Shown here: positions 1 to 6,834 of the stretch, in pieces
Position numbering within the stretch: the stretch's first letter is position 1
Layout of the letters: each line of letters starts with the position of its first letter
Source of the DNA: JBDTMT01 sp033764095
GTDB lineage: Bacteria; Desulfobacterota; Binatia; HRBIN30; CADEER01
Assembly: GCA_033764095.1 (NCBI GenBank)
Contig: JANRJF010000110.1
Coordinates: 1 to 10,962, forward strand
Length of the DNA stretch: 10,962 bases
Direction: 5' to 3'
Position numbers and translations under genes: made by a program
Notes under the pieces: generated by a model
What the model saw: only the letters and a program-made list of their open reading frames with translations
What the model was told of the DNA's origin: nothing
The model's database searches: none

Positions 1-1
1 G

Positions 2-697
2 CGCGCGCTGCTCGGGCGCGGCGCGCCGGGCGACGCGGCGCGCGCCGAGCGCCTGCTGGTCGGGCTCTTGCTGGCGGTGCGCGCCGTGCCGCCGCCGGCG
101 CCGGCCGACGAGAGCGATCTGCCGCGCTACCTCTTCCGCCGCGAGGGCGACTACTGGGCGCTGGCGGCCGGCGGCGCGCCGGCGCGGGTGCGCGGCGTGC
201 GCGGCTTCGACTACCTCGCCGAGCTGCTGCGCCATCCGCACCAGCAGGTGTACGTGCTCGACCTCGCCGGTCTGGGCGGCGGCGCCACCGCCACGCTCAG
301 CAGCGCCGAGGCGCTGGCGCACGGCCTGCGCATCGCCGGCGGGGCGACCGCCGAGGCGTCGCTCGACCACCGCGCGCGCGCCGCCTACCGGGCGCGCTGG
401 CAGGAGCTGTCGGCGGAGGTGGCCGAGGCGGCGCACGACAACGACCCCGGTCGCGCGGCGCGCGCCCGCGCCGAGCTGGAGATGCTGGCGGAGGCGCTGC
501 GCGGCGCGACGCGGCGGACGCGCAGCGCCGCCGAGCCGCAGGAACGGGCGCGGGTCAACGTGCGCAACTGCATCACCGCCGCGCTGCGCACCATCCGCCG
601 GCACGACGAGTGCCTGTGGCGGCACCTGGTCAACACGATCAAGACCGGTACGTTCTGCGTCTACGCGCCCGACCGGCCGCTGCAGTGGGAGCTCTGA
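2..697 (+). CDS. C-terminal part of a large AAA-ATPase/TPR regulator-like protein (5' truncated by window edge)
   Basis: The frame is open from the first bases, so only the last 231 residues are visible and the true start lies outside the window. From about visible residue 45 (base 134) there is a module beginning FRREGDYWALAAGG and continuing into FDYLAELLRHP and YVLDLAG. This resembles the small domain found near the C-terminus of many large bacterial AAA-ATPase or cyclase-type signalling proteins, where it usually reads as FxxEGxYW...G.....GLxYLaxLL. An Ala/Arg/Glu-rich helix follows, then a closing segment (visible residues about 183-231) with ARVNVRNCITAALRTI and TIKTGTFCVYAPD, which is typical of the very end of those proteins. 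Function is inferred from family resemblance only: probable ATP-dependent signalling or transcription regulator, with its catalytic domains upstream and unseen. The TGA stop lies two bases before the yraN start, suggesting co-transcription. Confidence 0.6.
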   Translation, partial: RALLGRGAPGDAARAERLLVGLLLAVRAVPPPAPADESDLPRYLFRREGDYWALAAGGAPARVRGVRGFDYLAELLRHPHQQVYVLDLAGLGGGATATLSSAEALAHGLRIAGGATAEASLDHRARAAYRARWQELSAEVAEAAHDNDPGRAARARAELEMLAEALRGATRRTRSAAEPQERARVNVRNCITAALRTIRRHDECLWRHLVNTIKTGTFCVYAPDRPLQWEL

Positions 698-699
698 CG

Positions 700-1071
700 A
701 TGCCGCGCACCGCGCGGCAGGTGCTGGGCGCCGCCGGCGAGCAGGCGGCCGAGGCGCTGCTGGCGCGCGAGGGCTACGTGGTGCTGGCGCGCAACTACCG
801 CTGGCCGGGCGGCGAGGCCGACCTGGTGGCGCTCGACGGGCTGACGGTGGTGTTCGTCGAGGTGAAGACGCGCTGCAACGAGGAGTTCGGCACCCCCTTC
901 GAGGCGGTGACCTGGCGCCAGCGCCGGCGCATCTCGCGCACCGCCCAGCACTTCCTGCTGCGCCACCACCTGGCCGAGCGCGCCGTGCGCTTCGACGTCG
1001 TCGGCGTGTGGATGGACGACGGCCGGCTGCGTTGCGAGCTCATCCGCGGCGCCTTCGACGGCGTCGAATGA
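700..1071 (+). CDS. yraN: YraN-family (UPF0102) nuclease-fold protein
   Basis: A 123-residue protein of the length normal for UPF0102/YraN. The family pattern is complete: a leading helix with GAAGEQAAEALLAREGY, then RNYRWPGGEADLVALD, VFVEVKTR, and a closing RFDVVGV. Within the restriction-endonuclease-like fold the probable metal-site residues are E39 and D41 of GEAD and E54/K56 of EVK, matching the PD-(D/E)xK arrangement. The biological role of the family is not settled; DNA processing or repair is usually presumed. The ATG at 700 is chosen because it sits two bases after the preceding stop and gives the family-typical N-terminus; an in-frame ATG at 610 would put unrelated residues in front and overlap the upstream gene by almost 90 bases. 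A convergent gene ends 7 bases downstream. Confidence 0.9.
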   Translation: MPRTARQVLGAAGEQAAEALLAREGYVVLARNYRWPGGEADLVALDGLTVVFVEVKTRCNEEFGTPFEAVTWRQRRRISRTAQHFLLRHHLAERAVRFDVVGVWMDDGRLRCELIRGAFDGVE

Positions 1072-1078
1072 GTTGCAT

Positions 1079-1843
1079 CTACCGCGTGCGCCGAATGACG
1101 CACGCGGTTCCGCGCGCGACTGCCGACGGCACGATATTCCTGCCCGAAGGTTGGTACTCTGCAGAGGAGTGGAGATACTCCATCGCTCCCCCATAGAGTC
1201 GCGTTCCGTCGGTAGGGATTTCGATCCTGTTGTCGGGCAAGATAACTCTCGCGCGGAAGGGCGGTCCCACCTCGGAGGACTCGACAGCGGCCTGCTGCAC
1301 CCATCCTTGGGCACTCTTGGCGAGGTCGGCGACAGTCGGCGTGCTTTGTTTGAAGCGATCGACTCCGGCGGGGCGTTGGAGAATCTCGTGCAAGATATCG
1401 TTACGACCGTTGTACAGGAACGAGATCGAGTCGTTCTGTGGGCTGTGATCGCGAAGGTCGAAGTCTTGCGGACTATTGCCATCCCACGGCCGGGCGACGC
1501 CAAAGTAGATGTGGTAAAGGCGCGCTACCCCGGTGGGGGTGAAGCCACCAACGTGAAAGCCGATGTCTGCGGTCTCACCGTCTTGAGGACGGTAGTGTTC
1601 CGTCAGGTAGTCGAGAGTCAGGTAGGCTAGGTCGTCGATGTTACAAACGGACCGTCGAAACAGATGATGTACGAATAGGGGACCGACCCAGTTCCCCCAC
1701 TGCATCACAACGCCAACGCCGTCCACGACATGCATCTTCGCCGCGGTCGATGCTTCACTGCGATCGCCGAAGGTGTTTGTGAGTCGGCCGTCAGCAGCCA
1801 TCGAAATCGCATGTGAGCAAGCTGCAGAGACGATGGCAGTCAC
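1079..1843 (-). CDS. Putative proteasome-like Ntn-hydrolase, orphan lower-GC gene
   Basis: I assign this to the N-terminal-nucleophile (proteasome-like) fold from weak motifs, not from a strong match. With a GTG start at 1843 the protein has 254 residues and opens MTAIVSAACSHAISMAADGR. Thr2 is followed 16 residues later by Asp18, the same spacing as T1-D17 of proteasome beta subunits, and K36 lies near the place of catalytic K33 (two residues further). Later pieces also resemble bacterial members of the fold: FHVGGF (about 96-101), SFLYNGRND (141-149) and EVGPPFRARVILPD (191-204). The frame extends upstream to a TTG at 1864 (261 residues); I prefer GTG 1843 because Met removal would expose the threonine, and AGAAGA lies about 7 bases before it. 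Three 60-base samples inside gave roughly 48-55% GC, against 75% in serS, so recent acquisition is likely. There is no visible partner gene. An inactive relative is possible. Confidence 0.6.
   Translation of the reverse strand: MTAIVSAACSHAISMAADGRLTNTFGDRSEASTAAKMHVVDGVGVVMQWGNWVGPLFVHHLFRRSVCNIDDLAYLTLDYLTEHYRPQDGETADIGFHVGGFTPTGVARLYHIYFGVARPWDGNSPQDFDLRDHSPQNDSISFLYNGRNDILHEILQRPAGVDRFKQSTPTVADLAKSAQGWVQQAAVESSEVGPPFRARVILPDNRIEIPTDGTRLYGGAMEYLHSSAEYQPSGRNIVPSAVARGTACVIRRTR
1081..1108. terminator. Perfect 10-bp inverted repeat between convergent genes, possible bidirectional terminator
   Basis: The arms ACCGCGTGCG (1081-1090) and CGCACGCGGT (1099-1108) are exact reverse complements around an 8-base spacer. 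The hairpin starts 9 bases after the yraN stop and covers the stop base and the last nine codons of the converging minus-strand gene. Neither side has a T-run, so it is not a canonical intrinsic terminator. Its position between convergent genes nevertheless suggests a role in ending transcription or protecting 3' ends. Confidence 0.4.
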
Positions 1844-1958
1844 AAAGTGGTCTTCTACCACCAATTCCGCGACTGACGAAGTCGCCCAGTCCAGCGCGAG
1901 AACAACGGCACCGGCGGGCGGCTGGATTCGCCGTCGCAGCGCGTGCTACCCGAGCCGC

Positions 1959-3230
1959 ATGCTCGACATCAAGCTGATCCGCGAACGCCCCGACGAGGTG
2001 AAGCGGGGGCTCGCGACGGTCGGCGCGGCGGCGGCGCTGATCGACGCGGTGCTCGACGCCGACGTGCGGCGCCGGGCGCTGATCACCGAGATCGAGCGCA
2101 TGCGCGCGCAGCGCGCCGAGACCTCGAAGACGGTCGGCAAGCTGCCGCCCGACGAGCGCGCCCGCGTGATCGCCGAGATGCGCGAGCTCGGCGACCGCAT
2201 CACCGCCACCGAGCAGGACGTCGCGGCGGCCGAGGCGGCCTTCGAGGCGGCGATGCTGGAGGTGCCCAACCTGCCGCACCCGGCGGTGCCGGTGGGCGCC
2301 GACGAGCATGCCAACCGCATCGTGCGCGAGGTCGGCGCCGAGCCGCAATTCGGCTTCACGCCGCGGGCGCACTGGGATCTCGGTCCGGCGCTCGGCGTCA
2401 TCGACTTCGAGCGCGGCGTGAAGATCGCTGGCTCGCGCTTCTACGTCCTCAACGGCGCGGGGGCGCGGCTGCAGCGCGCGCTGATCAACTGGATGGTCGA
2501 CCTGCACGTCGCCGAGCACGGCTACAGCGAGGTCTATCCGCCGGCGATGGTACGCAGCGAGTGCCTGGTCGGCACCGGGTCGCTGCCGAAGTTCGGCGAC
2601 ACCATGTATCGCGACGTCGAGGAGGACTTCTGGTTCGTCCCCACCGCCGAGGTGTCGGTGACGAACCTCTATCGCGAGGAGATCCTCGAGGCGGCGCAGC
2701 TGCCCATCCACCACGTCGCCTATTCGCCGTGTTTCCGGCGCGAGCGGATGTCGGCCGGACGCGACGTGCGCGGTATCAAGCGCGGCCACCAGTTCGACAA
2801 GGTCGAGATGGTGAAGTTCGTCGCGCCGGAAGCCTCCGACGCCGAGCTCGAGGCGCTGCTCGACGACGCCGAGGACGTCTGCCGGCGACTCGGCCTGCGC
2901 CACCGCGTCGTCGAGATGTGCACCGGCGACCTGAGCTTCACCGCGGCGCGCAAGTACGACGTCGAGGTGTGGGCGCCGGGCTGCGGCGAGTGGCTGGAGG
3001 TGTCGTCGTGCTCGAACTTCCGCGACTTCCAGGCGCGCCGCGCGCGCATCCGCTATCGGCCGGCGGCCGGCGCCAAGCCGGAGCTGGTGCACACGTTGAA
3101 CGGCTCGGGGCTGGCGCTGCCGCGGGTGCTGATCGCGGTGCTGGAAACCTTCCAGCAGGCGGATGGCTCGGTGGTCATTCCCGCCGTTCTGCGGCCGTAC
3201 ATGGGCGGGATGGAGCGCATTGGCGGCTGA
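1959..3230 (+). CDS. serS: Seryl-tRNA synthetase
   Basis: A full-length 423-residue class II aminoacyl-tRNA synthetase that charges tRNA-Ser (and tRNA-Sec where present) with serine in the cytoplasm. It opens MLDIKLIRERPDEVKRGL, followed by the two-helix coiled-coil arm that contacts the tRNA (about residues 30-100). The catalytic core has TAEVSVTNLYREEIL, motif 2 as F259-R-R-E262 followed by the GIKRGHQFDKVEM segment, and motif 3 as TLNGSG (379-384) with the conserved arginine R389. The ATG at 1959 is preferred because it gives the invariant MLDIKLIRE start; longer in-frame options would run into the divergent gene upstream. Only a weak GAG lies before the ATG. The upstream 94-base gap to the region of the divergent gene shows no convincing promoter. 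Confidence 0.97.
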   Translation: MLDIKLIRERPDEVKRGLATVGAAAALIDAVLDADVRRRALITEIERMRAQRAETSKTVGKLPPDERARVIAEMRELGDRITATEQDVAAAEAAFEAAMLEVPNLPHPAVPVGADEHANRIVREVGAEPQFGFTPRAHWDLGPALGVIDFERGVKIAGSRFYVLNGAGARLQRALINWMVDLHVAEHGYSEVYPPAMVRSECLVGTGSLPKFGDTMYRDVEEDFWFVPTAEVSVTNLYREEILEAAQLPIHHVAYSPCFRRERMSAGRDVRGIKRGHQFDKVEMVKFVAPEASDAELEALLDDAEDVCRRLGLRHRVVEMCTGDLSFTAARKYDVEVWAPGCGEWLEVSSCSNFRDFQARRARIRYRPAAGAKPELVHTLNGSGLALPRVLIAVLETFQQADGSVVIPAVLRPYMGGMERIGG

Positions 3231-3243
3231 GGCGCCCTGACTG

Positions 3244-3300
3244 CAAACGACGAAGACACCAGGAAAATCAGGGACTTGGTGCCTTTGCGACTTTGTGGTC
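3244..3300. repeat. Degenerate ACCACAAAG/CACCAAG-type intergenic inverted repeat
   Basis: Just downstream of serS, CGAAGACACCAGG (3251-3263) pairs imperfectly with CTTGGTGCCTTTGCG (3275-3289) around a short AT-richer middle. The right arm continues into ACTTTGTGGTC, so on the minus strand the element reads ACCACAAAGTCGCAAAGGC and on into CACCAAG. I recognise this wording from intergenic repeats scattered in many environmental bacterial genomes; that recognition is from memory and not from a search. It is clearly richer in A/T than the flanks. It may serve as the serS terminator, or be a REP-like or MITE-like relic. A GC-only hairpin of 7-bp arms (3304-3310 and 3312-3318) follows. Nothing else is recognisable before the next start at 3376. 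Confidence 0.5.
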
Positions 3301-3375
3301 GAAGCGCCCGGCGGGCGCGCCGCGGACGGTCAAGCGGGGATTGGCAACCGCACTGGCCGGTGGTAGCCGGGAGGC

Positions 3376-4500
3376 ATGGCTGATCGAGCCCTCGAAACCG
3401 TTTCGTTGCGGTCGCTGCGCAAGCCGGAGCCGGCGAGCAAGTACGCCGAGCTGGCGGCGGCGCTGGAGCGGCACCGCGGCGAGCGGTTGTTGATCCTGCT
3501 CTCCGGCTACCCCGATCCGGACAGCATCGCGTCCGGCCTGGCGCTGCAGCACCTGGCCCGCATGCACGGCATCGAGTCGCGCCTGCTCTCCTTCCACGAG
3601 GTGAGCCACCAGGAGAACCAGGCGCTGGTTACCAAGCTGGAGCTCGACCTCTGGCTCTACGAATCGCGCTGCGATCTCGAGCCGTACACCCTCTATGCCT
3701 TCGTCGACACGCCGCGCGTCGAGACGCCGATCCAGGAGCAGCTGGCGCGCAAGACCTTTCTCGCCTTCGTCGACCATCACAAGCGCATCGCCGACGTCGC
3801 CGCCGAGTTCGTCGACGTGCGCGAGGACGCCGGCTCGACGGCGGCGATCTTCGCCGAGTACCTGCGCCACGCGCAGCCCGACGGGCTCGACGCGGACGAT
3901 GCCGAGCAGGGCAAGCTGGCGACGGCGCTGATGCACGGCATCCGCGCCGACACGCGCGGCCTGCTGGAGGGCGAGACCATCGACTTCCTCGGCGCCGCCT
4001 ACCTGGCGCCGGCGGTCGATCAGCCGCTGCTGCGCACCATCTCCGCCCAGTCGCTGAGCCCGGCGGTGATGGACATGATCCAGACGGCGCTGGAGCGCCG
4101 CAAGGTGTTCGACAACTACCTGGTCAGCGACGTCGGCGTGGTGCGCAAGGAGCACCGCGACGGCATCCCGCAGGCGGCCGACTTCCTGCTCATGCGCGCC
4201 GGCATCGACACCGTGCTGGTGTTCGGCATCGTCGACGGCAAGACCATCGAGGGCTCGCTGCGCACCCGCGCCGATACGCTCAACCCCGATGCGTTCCTCA
4301 AGAAGGCGTTCGGCGGCGACGACGAGCGCGGCGCGCCCTACGGCGGCGGCAACGTGCGCAACAAGGGCGGCTTCCAGATCCCGCTCGGCTTCCTCGGCCA
4401 GCACAAGGATCGCGAGCAGCTGTACCGGCTCGCCGGCGAGATCGTGCTCGAGCGCTTCCTCACCGCCATCGGGCCCGGCAGTACCAGTGACGAGCGATGA
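3376..4500 (+). CDS. DHH-family phosphoesterase (NrnA-like oligoribonuclease/phosphatase)
   Basis: A 374-residue soluble protein with the metal-binding motifs of the DHH superfamily, whose members hydrolyse short oligonucleotides, pAp or cyclic-dinucleotide products. Visible motifs are D47-P-D49-S with SIASGLAL (motif I), V110-D111-T (motif II), V-D133-H134-H135-K (the DHH motif) and A-D192-T-R-G (motif IV). The C-terminal DHHA1-type domain carries the glycine-rich loop as GGGN (323-326) followed by VRNKGGFQIPLGF. In many DHHA1 proteins this loop is GGGH, so the His-to-Asn change may alter substrate choice. NrnA, a pAp phosphatase or a c-di-AMP/GMP-related enzyme are all possible, and the sequence alone cannot decide. 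GGGAGG lies immediately before the ATG, closer than ideal. The last five codons (TSDER) and the stop come from a repeat hairpin. Confidence 0.82.
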   Translation: MADRALETVSLRSLRKPEPASKYAELAAALERHRGERLLILLSGYPDPDSIASGLALQHLARMHGIESRLLSFHEVSHQENQALVTKLELDLWLYESRCDLEPYTLYAFVDTPRVETPIQEQLARKTFLAFVDHHKRIADVAAEFVDVREDAGSTAAIFAEYLRHAQPDGLDADDAEQGKLATALMHGIRADTRGLLEGETIDFLGAAYLAPAVDQPLLRTISAQSLSPAVMDMIQTALERRKVFDNYLVSDVGVVRKEHRDGIPQAADFLLMRAGIDTVLVFGIVDGKTIEGSLRTRADTLNPDAFLKKAFGGDDERGAPYGGGNVRNKGGFQIPLGFLGQHKDREQLYRLAGEIVLERFLTAIGPGSTSDER

Positions 4501-4555
4501 GCGACGAGCGATGAGGGCCGCGCACTCATCGCTCGTCGCTCGTCGCTCGTCGCTG
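4485..4555. repeat. Heptad-repeat hairpin (31-bp stem) between convergent genes, probable bidirectional terminator
   Basis: Each arm is a run of about four copies of a 7-base unit, GAGCGAC or GAGCGAT. The left arm (4485-4515) and right arm (4525-4555) pair along 31 positions around a 9-base loop (4516-4524). Only two positions are not Watson-Crick, and both would be G-U pairs in plus-strand RNA. The hairpin overlaps the last codons and stop of the plus-strand DHH gene and the last codons and stop of the minus-strand transporter gene, so both proteins end in TSDER. No T-run follows on either side. It may end transcription from both directions or block convergent read-through, and it looks like an inserted repeat element. 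Confidence 0.75.
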
Positions 4556-6094
4556 CTCCCGTAGTCCTTTCGGCGTCGCCACGCGCTCGACGCCGTACAA
4601 TGCGCCGTCCACCAGCATGGCGAGCACGGCGGCGGGCAGGGCGCCGCTCAGCACCAGGTTGGTGTCGGTGACCGACAGCCCGGTGACGATCGGGTCGCCG
4701 AGGCCACCGGCGCCGATGAAGGCGGCGAGCGTCGCGGTGCCGACGCTGATCACCGCCGCGGTGCGCACGCCGGCGAGGATCACCGGCGCGGCCAGCGGCA
4801 GCTCCAGGCGCCAGAGCAGATCGCGGGCGCGCATGCCGAGACCGCGTCCGACCTCGACCAGGTGGGCGTCGACGCCGCGCAGGCCGGCGACCGTGTTGCG
4901 CAGGATCGGCAGCAGTCCGTAGAGGAACAGCGCGGCGATGGCCGGCCGCACGCCGATGCCGAACAGCGGCAGCATGAAGGCGAGCAGGGCGATCGAGGGG
5001 ATGGTTTGCGCGATGCCGGCGCCCGACAGCGCGGCGGTGGCGAGGGCGGGACGGCGGCTGGCGGCGATGCCGAGCGGCACGCCGATCAGCACCGCGGCCA
5101 GCACCGCGACACCGGTGAGCAGCAGGTGCTGGCCGGTGAGGTGCAGCGTCGCCCAGCGCCGCTGCCAGAACAGCGCCCAGAAGCCCTCGGCGCGGGCTGG
5201 CGGCGCCACCCGCGCCGTCGCCAGGCCGAGCTCGCGCAGGAAGTCCGCCGCCACCGCGGCCGGGTCGCGCCGCTCGCCCTCCACCGCGTAGTTGAGTCGG
5301 CGCATGGTCTCGGCGTCGATGCGGCCGGCGAGCAGGCGCAGCGCCGCGGCGGCGCCGGGCACGCGGGTGAAGAGGTCGGCGCGCGCCAGCGGCGCGGCTT
5401 CGTAGGGCGGGAAGAAATGCCGGTCGTCGTCGAGCACCAGCAGCTTGAAGGCGACGATCTTGGCGTCGGTCGAGTAGCCGTCGGAGACGTCGATGGCGCC
5501 GTCGGCGAGCGCCTGGAAGGCGAGGTCGTGCTCCATGCCGACGCTCTGCGCCTCGTCGAGCGCGTAGACGCGGCGCAAGCCGGGCATGCCGTCGGGGCGC
5601 GCCTGGAACTCGTGCGAGACGCCGTAGCGCAGGCGGTGCGCGGCGAGGTCGCTCAGCCGGGTGATGCCGAGCGCCGCGGCGCGATCCGGCCGCATCATCA
5701 GCACGTAGGTATTGTCGAAGCCGAATGGCGCTAGCCAGACCTGGTCGAAGCGCTGCTTGAAGGTCGCGCTGACGGTGGCGAACACCGCCGCGGCGCTGCC
5801 CGATGCGGTGCTGTCGCCGAGGATGTTGCGCAGGCCGGTGCCGGTGTACTCGGCGTAGAGGTCGATGGCGCCGTTGCGCAGCGCCTCGAAGCACACCTGC
5901 GTGCCGGCGAGGTTGAAGGTGCGCTCGACGCGCGCGCCGGCGGTGGTCTCCAGTACCTGCGCCATCAGCTCGCCGAGTACCGCGCTCTCGGTGAACTTCT
6001 TCGCCCCGACGACGACGCGCGGCGGCGGGGCCTCGGCGGCGCCGGGCACGGCCAGCGCGAGCAGCAGCGCGACGGCGCCGGACGCGATGCGCAT
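4526..6094 (-). CDS. OpuC-like ABC importer subunit: substrate-binding domain fused to permease
   Basis: A 522-residue fusion. Residues 1-22 look like a signal peptide with a likely cut after AEA and no lipobox cysteine. Residues about 27-292 are a glycine-betaine/choline-type (OpuAC/ProX-like) binding domain, with VGAKKFTESAVLGELMAQ, FNLAGTQVCFEAL and GAIDLYAEYTGTGL. Residues about 310-505 are a permease of the same family, with QTIPSIALLAFMLPLFGI and a cytoplasmic EAA-type loop at E414-VGRGLGMRARDLLWRLELP. Five predicted helices place the N-terminal domain outside and the EAA loop inside, which is self-consistent. The ATG at 6094 shares one base with the ATPase stop (TGATG), so the two are translationally coupled. 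Substrate is probably a quaternary amine: betaine, choline, carnitine, or a histidine betaine given the egtD neighbour. The C-terminal TSDER comes from the repeat hairpin. Confidence 0.9.
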   Translation of the reverse strand: MRIASGAVALLLALAVPGAAEAPPPRVVVGAKKFTESAVLGELMAQVLETTAGARVERTFNLAGTQVCFEALRNGAIDLYAEYTGTGLRNILGDSTASGSAAAVFATVSATFKQRFDQVWLAPFGFDNTYVLMMRPDRAAALGITRLSDLAAHRLRYGVSHEFQARPDGMPGLRRVYALDEAQSVGMEHDLAFQALADGAIDVSDGYSTDAKIVAFKLLVLDDDRHFFPPYEAAPLARADLFTRVPGAAAALRLLAGRIDAETMRRLNYAVEGERRDPAAVAADFLRELGLATARVAPPARAEGFWALFWQRRWATLHLTGQHLLLTGVAVLAAVLIGVPLGIAASRRPALATAALSGAGIAQTIPSIALLAFMLPLFGIGVRPAIAALFLYGLLPILRNTVAGLRGVDAHLVEVGRGLGMRARDLLWRLELPLAAPVILAGVRTAAVISVGTATLAAFIGAGGLGDPIVTGLSVTDTNLVLSGALPAAVLAMLVDGALYGVERVATPKGLREQRRATSDER

Positions 6095-6834
6095 CACGGG
6101 GCGTCCGGTGCGCTGGCGCCGCGCAGGAAGGCGGCGACGAAGTCGGAGGCCGGGTTGGCGCGCAGCTCGGCCGGCGTGCCGACCTGTACCAGGCGGCCGG
6201 CGTCGAGCACCGCGATCTGGTCGGCGAGCCGGCAGGCCTCGTCGATGTCGTGCGTGACCAGCACGACGGTCTTGCCGAGGCGCGCCTGCAGGCGGCGGAA
6301 CTCGCCCTGCAGGCGGCGGCGGGTGAGCGGGTCGAGGGCGCCGAACGGCTCGTCCATCAGCAGGATCGGCGGGTCGGCGGCGAGCGCGCGGGCGAGCCCG
6401 ACGCGCTGGCGTTGGCCGCCGCTCAGCTGCGCCGGGTAGCGGGTCGCGTGCTGGTCGTGGTCGAGACCGACCAGGTCGAGCAGCTCGCGGGCGCGCGCGG
6501 TGCGGCGCGCCGCCGGCCAGCCGAGCAGGGCCGGGACGAGCTCGACGTTGGCCTGCGCGGTCAGGTGGGGGAACAGGCCGCCCTCCTGCACCACCCAGCC
6601 CATGCCGCGGCGCAGCGCGATCGGGTCGACCGCGGCGATGTCCTGGCCACCGACCAGCACGCGGCCGCCGGAGGGGTCGAGCAGCCGGTTGATCAGTTTC
6701 AGGGTGGTGGTCTTGCCGCAGCCGGACGGACCGACCAGCGCCAGCGTCGCGGCCGCTTCGACCCGCAGGGTGAGCGCGTGCAGTGCGACGAAGCCGTCCG
6801 CATACGCCTTGCGCACGCCCTGCAACTCGATCAT
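6094..6834 (-). CDS. OpuC-like ABC importer ATP-binding protein
   Basis: A 246-residue ABC ATPase with all motifs intact: Walker A GPSGCGKT (35-42), Q-loop Q83 in VVQEGGLFPH, signature LSGGQ (137-141), Walker B ILLMD (157-161) with catalytic E162, D-loop ALD (166-168) and H-loop H195. The wording VQEGGLFPHLT and LMDEPFGALDPLTR is typical of the glycine-betaine/choline (OpuCA/ProV/OsmV) group. It lacks the C-terminal CBS pair that gives OpuA/ProV-type ATPases ionic-strength sensing, which argues against a primarily osmotic role. It is the first gene of a two-gene minus-strand operon and is transcribed away from egtD. The ATG at 6834 gives the standard N-terminus MIELQGVRKAY. No strong ribosome-binding site is visible upstream. 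Confidence 0.93.
   Translation of the reverse strand: MIELQGVRKAYADGFVALHALTLRVEAAATLALVGPSGCGKTTTLKLINRLLDPSGGRVLVGGQDIAAVDPIALRRGMGWVVQEGGLFPHLTAQANVELVPALLGWPAARRTARARELLDLVGLDHDQHATRYPAQLSGGQRQRVGLARALAADPPILLMDEPFGALDPLTRRRLQGEFRRLQARLGKTVVLVTHDIDEACRLADQIAVLDAGRLVQVGTPAELRANPASDFVAAFLRGASAPDAP

Noticed and set aside
1869..1885. 6-bp inverted repeat GCGACT/AGTCGC between the Ntn-like gene and serS
   Set aside because: Too short to distinguish from chance in this composition; no promoter elements beside it.
1773..1958. Longer N-terminus for serS starting at 1773
   Set aside because: The extra residues resemble nothing in seryl-tRNA synthetases and run antisense through the start of the Ntn-like gene; MLDIKLIRE at 1959 is the family start.
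1791..3092. Long minus-strand open frame (433 codons) antisense to serS
   Set aside because: Its translation is Arg/Ala/His-rich with no family motifs, and it is a product of the high GC content. serS on the other strand has full motif support.
1943..3493. Plus-strand frame of 516 codons overlapping serS in another frame
   Set aside because: Arg-rich shadow without motifs; serS occupies the real frame.
4485..4555. Could the heptad repeats be a CRISPR or a coding tandem repeat?
   Set aside because: There are no unique spacers, only 7-base units in two facing arms, and the coding content is just a five-residue tail.
4338..5894. Minus-strand frame of 518 codons overlapping the transporter in another frame
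   Set aside because: Low-complexity Arg/Ala/His sequence, a shadow of the substrate-binding/permease fusion.
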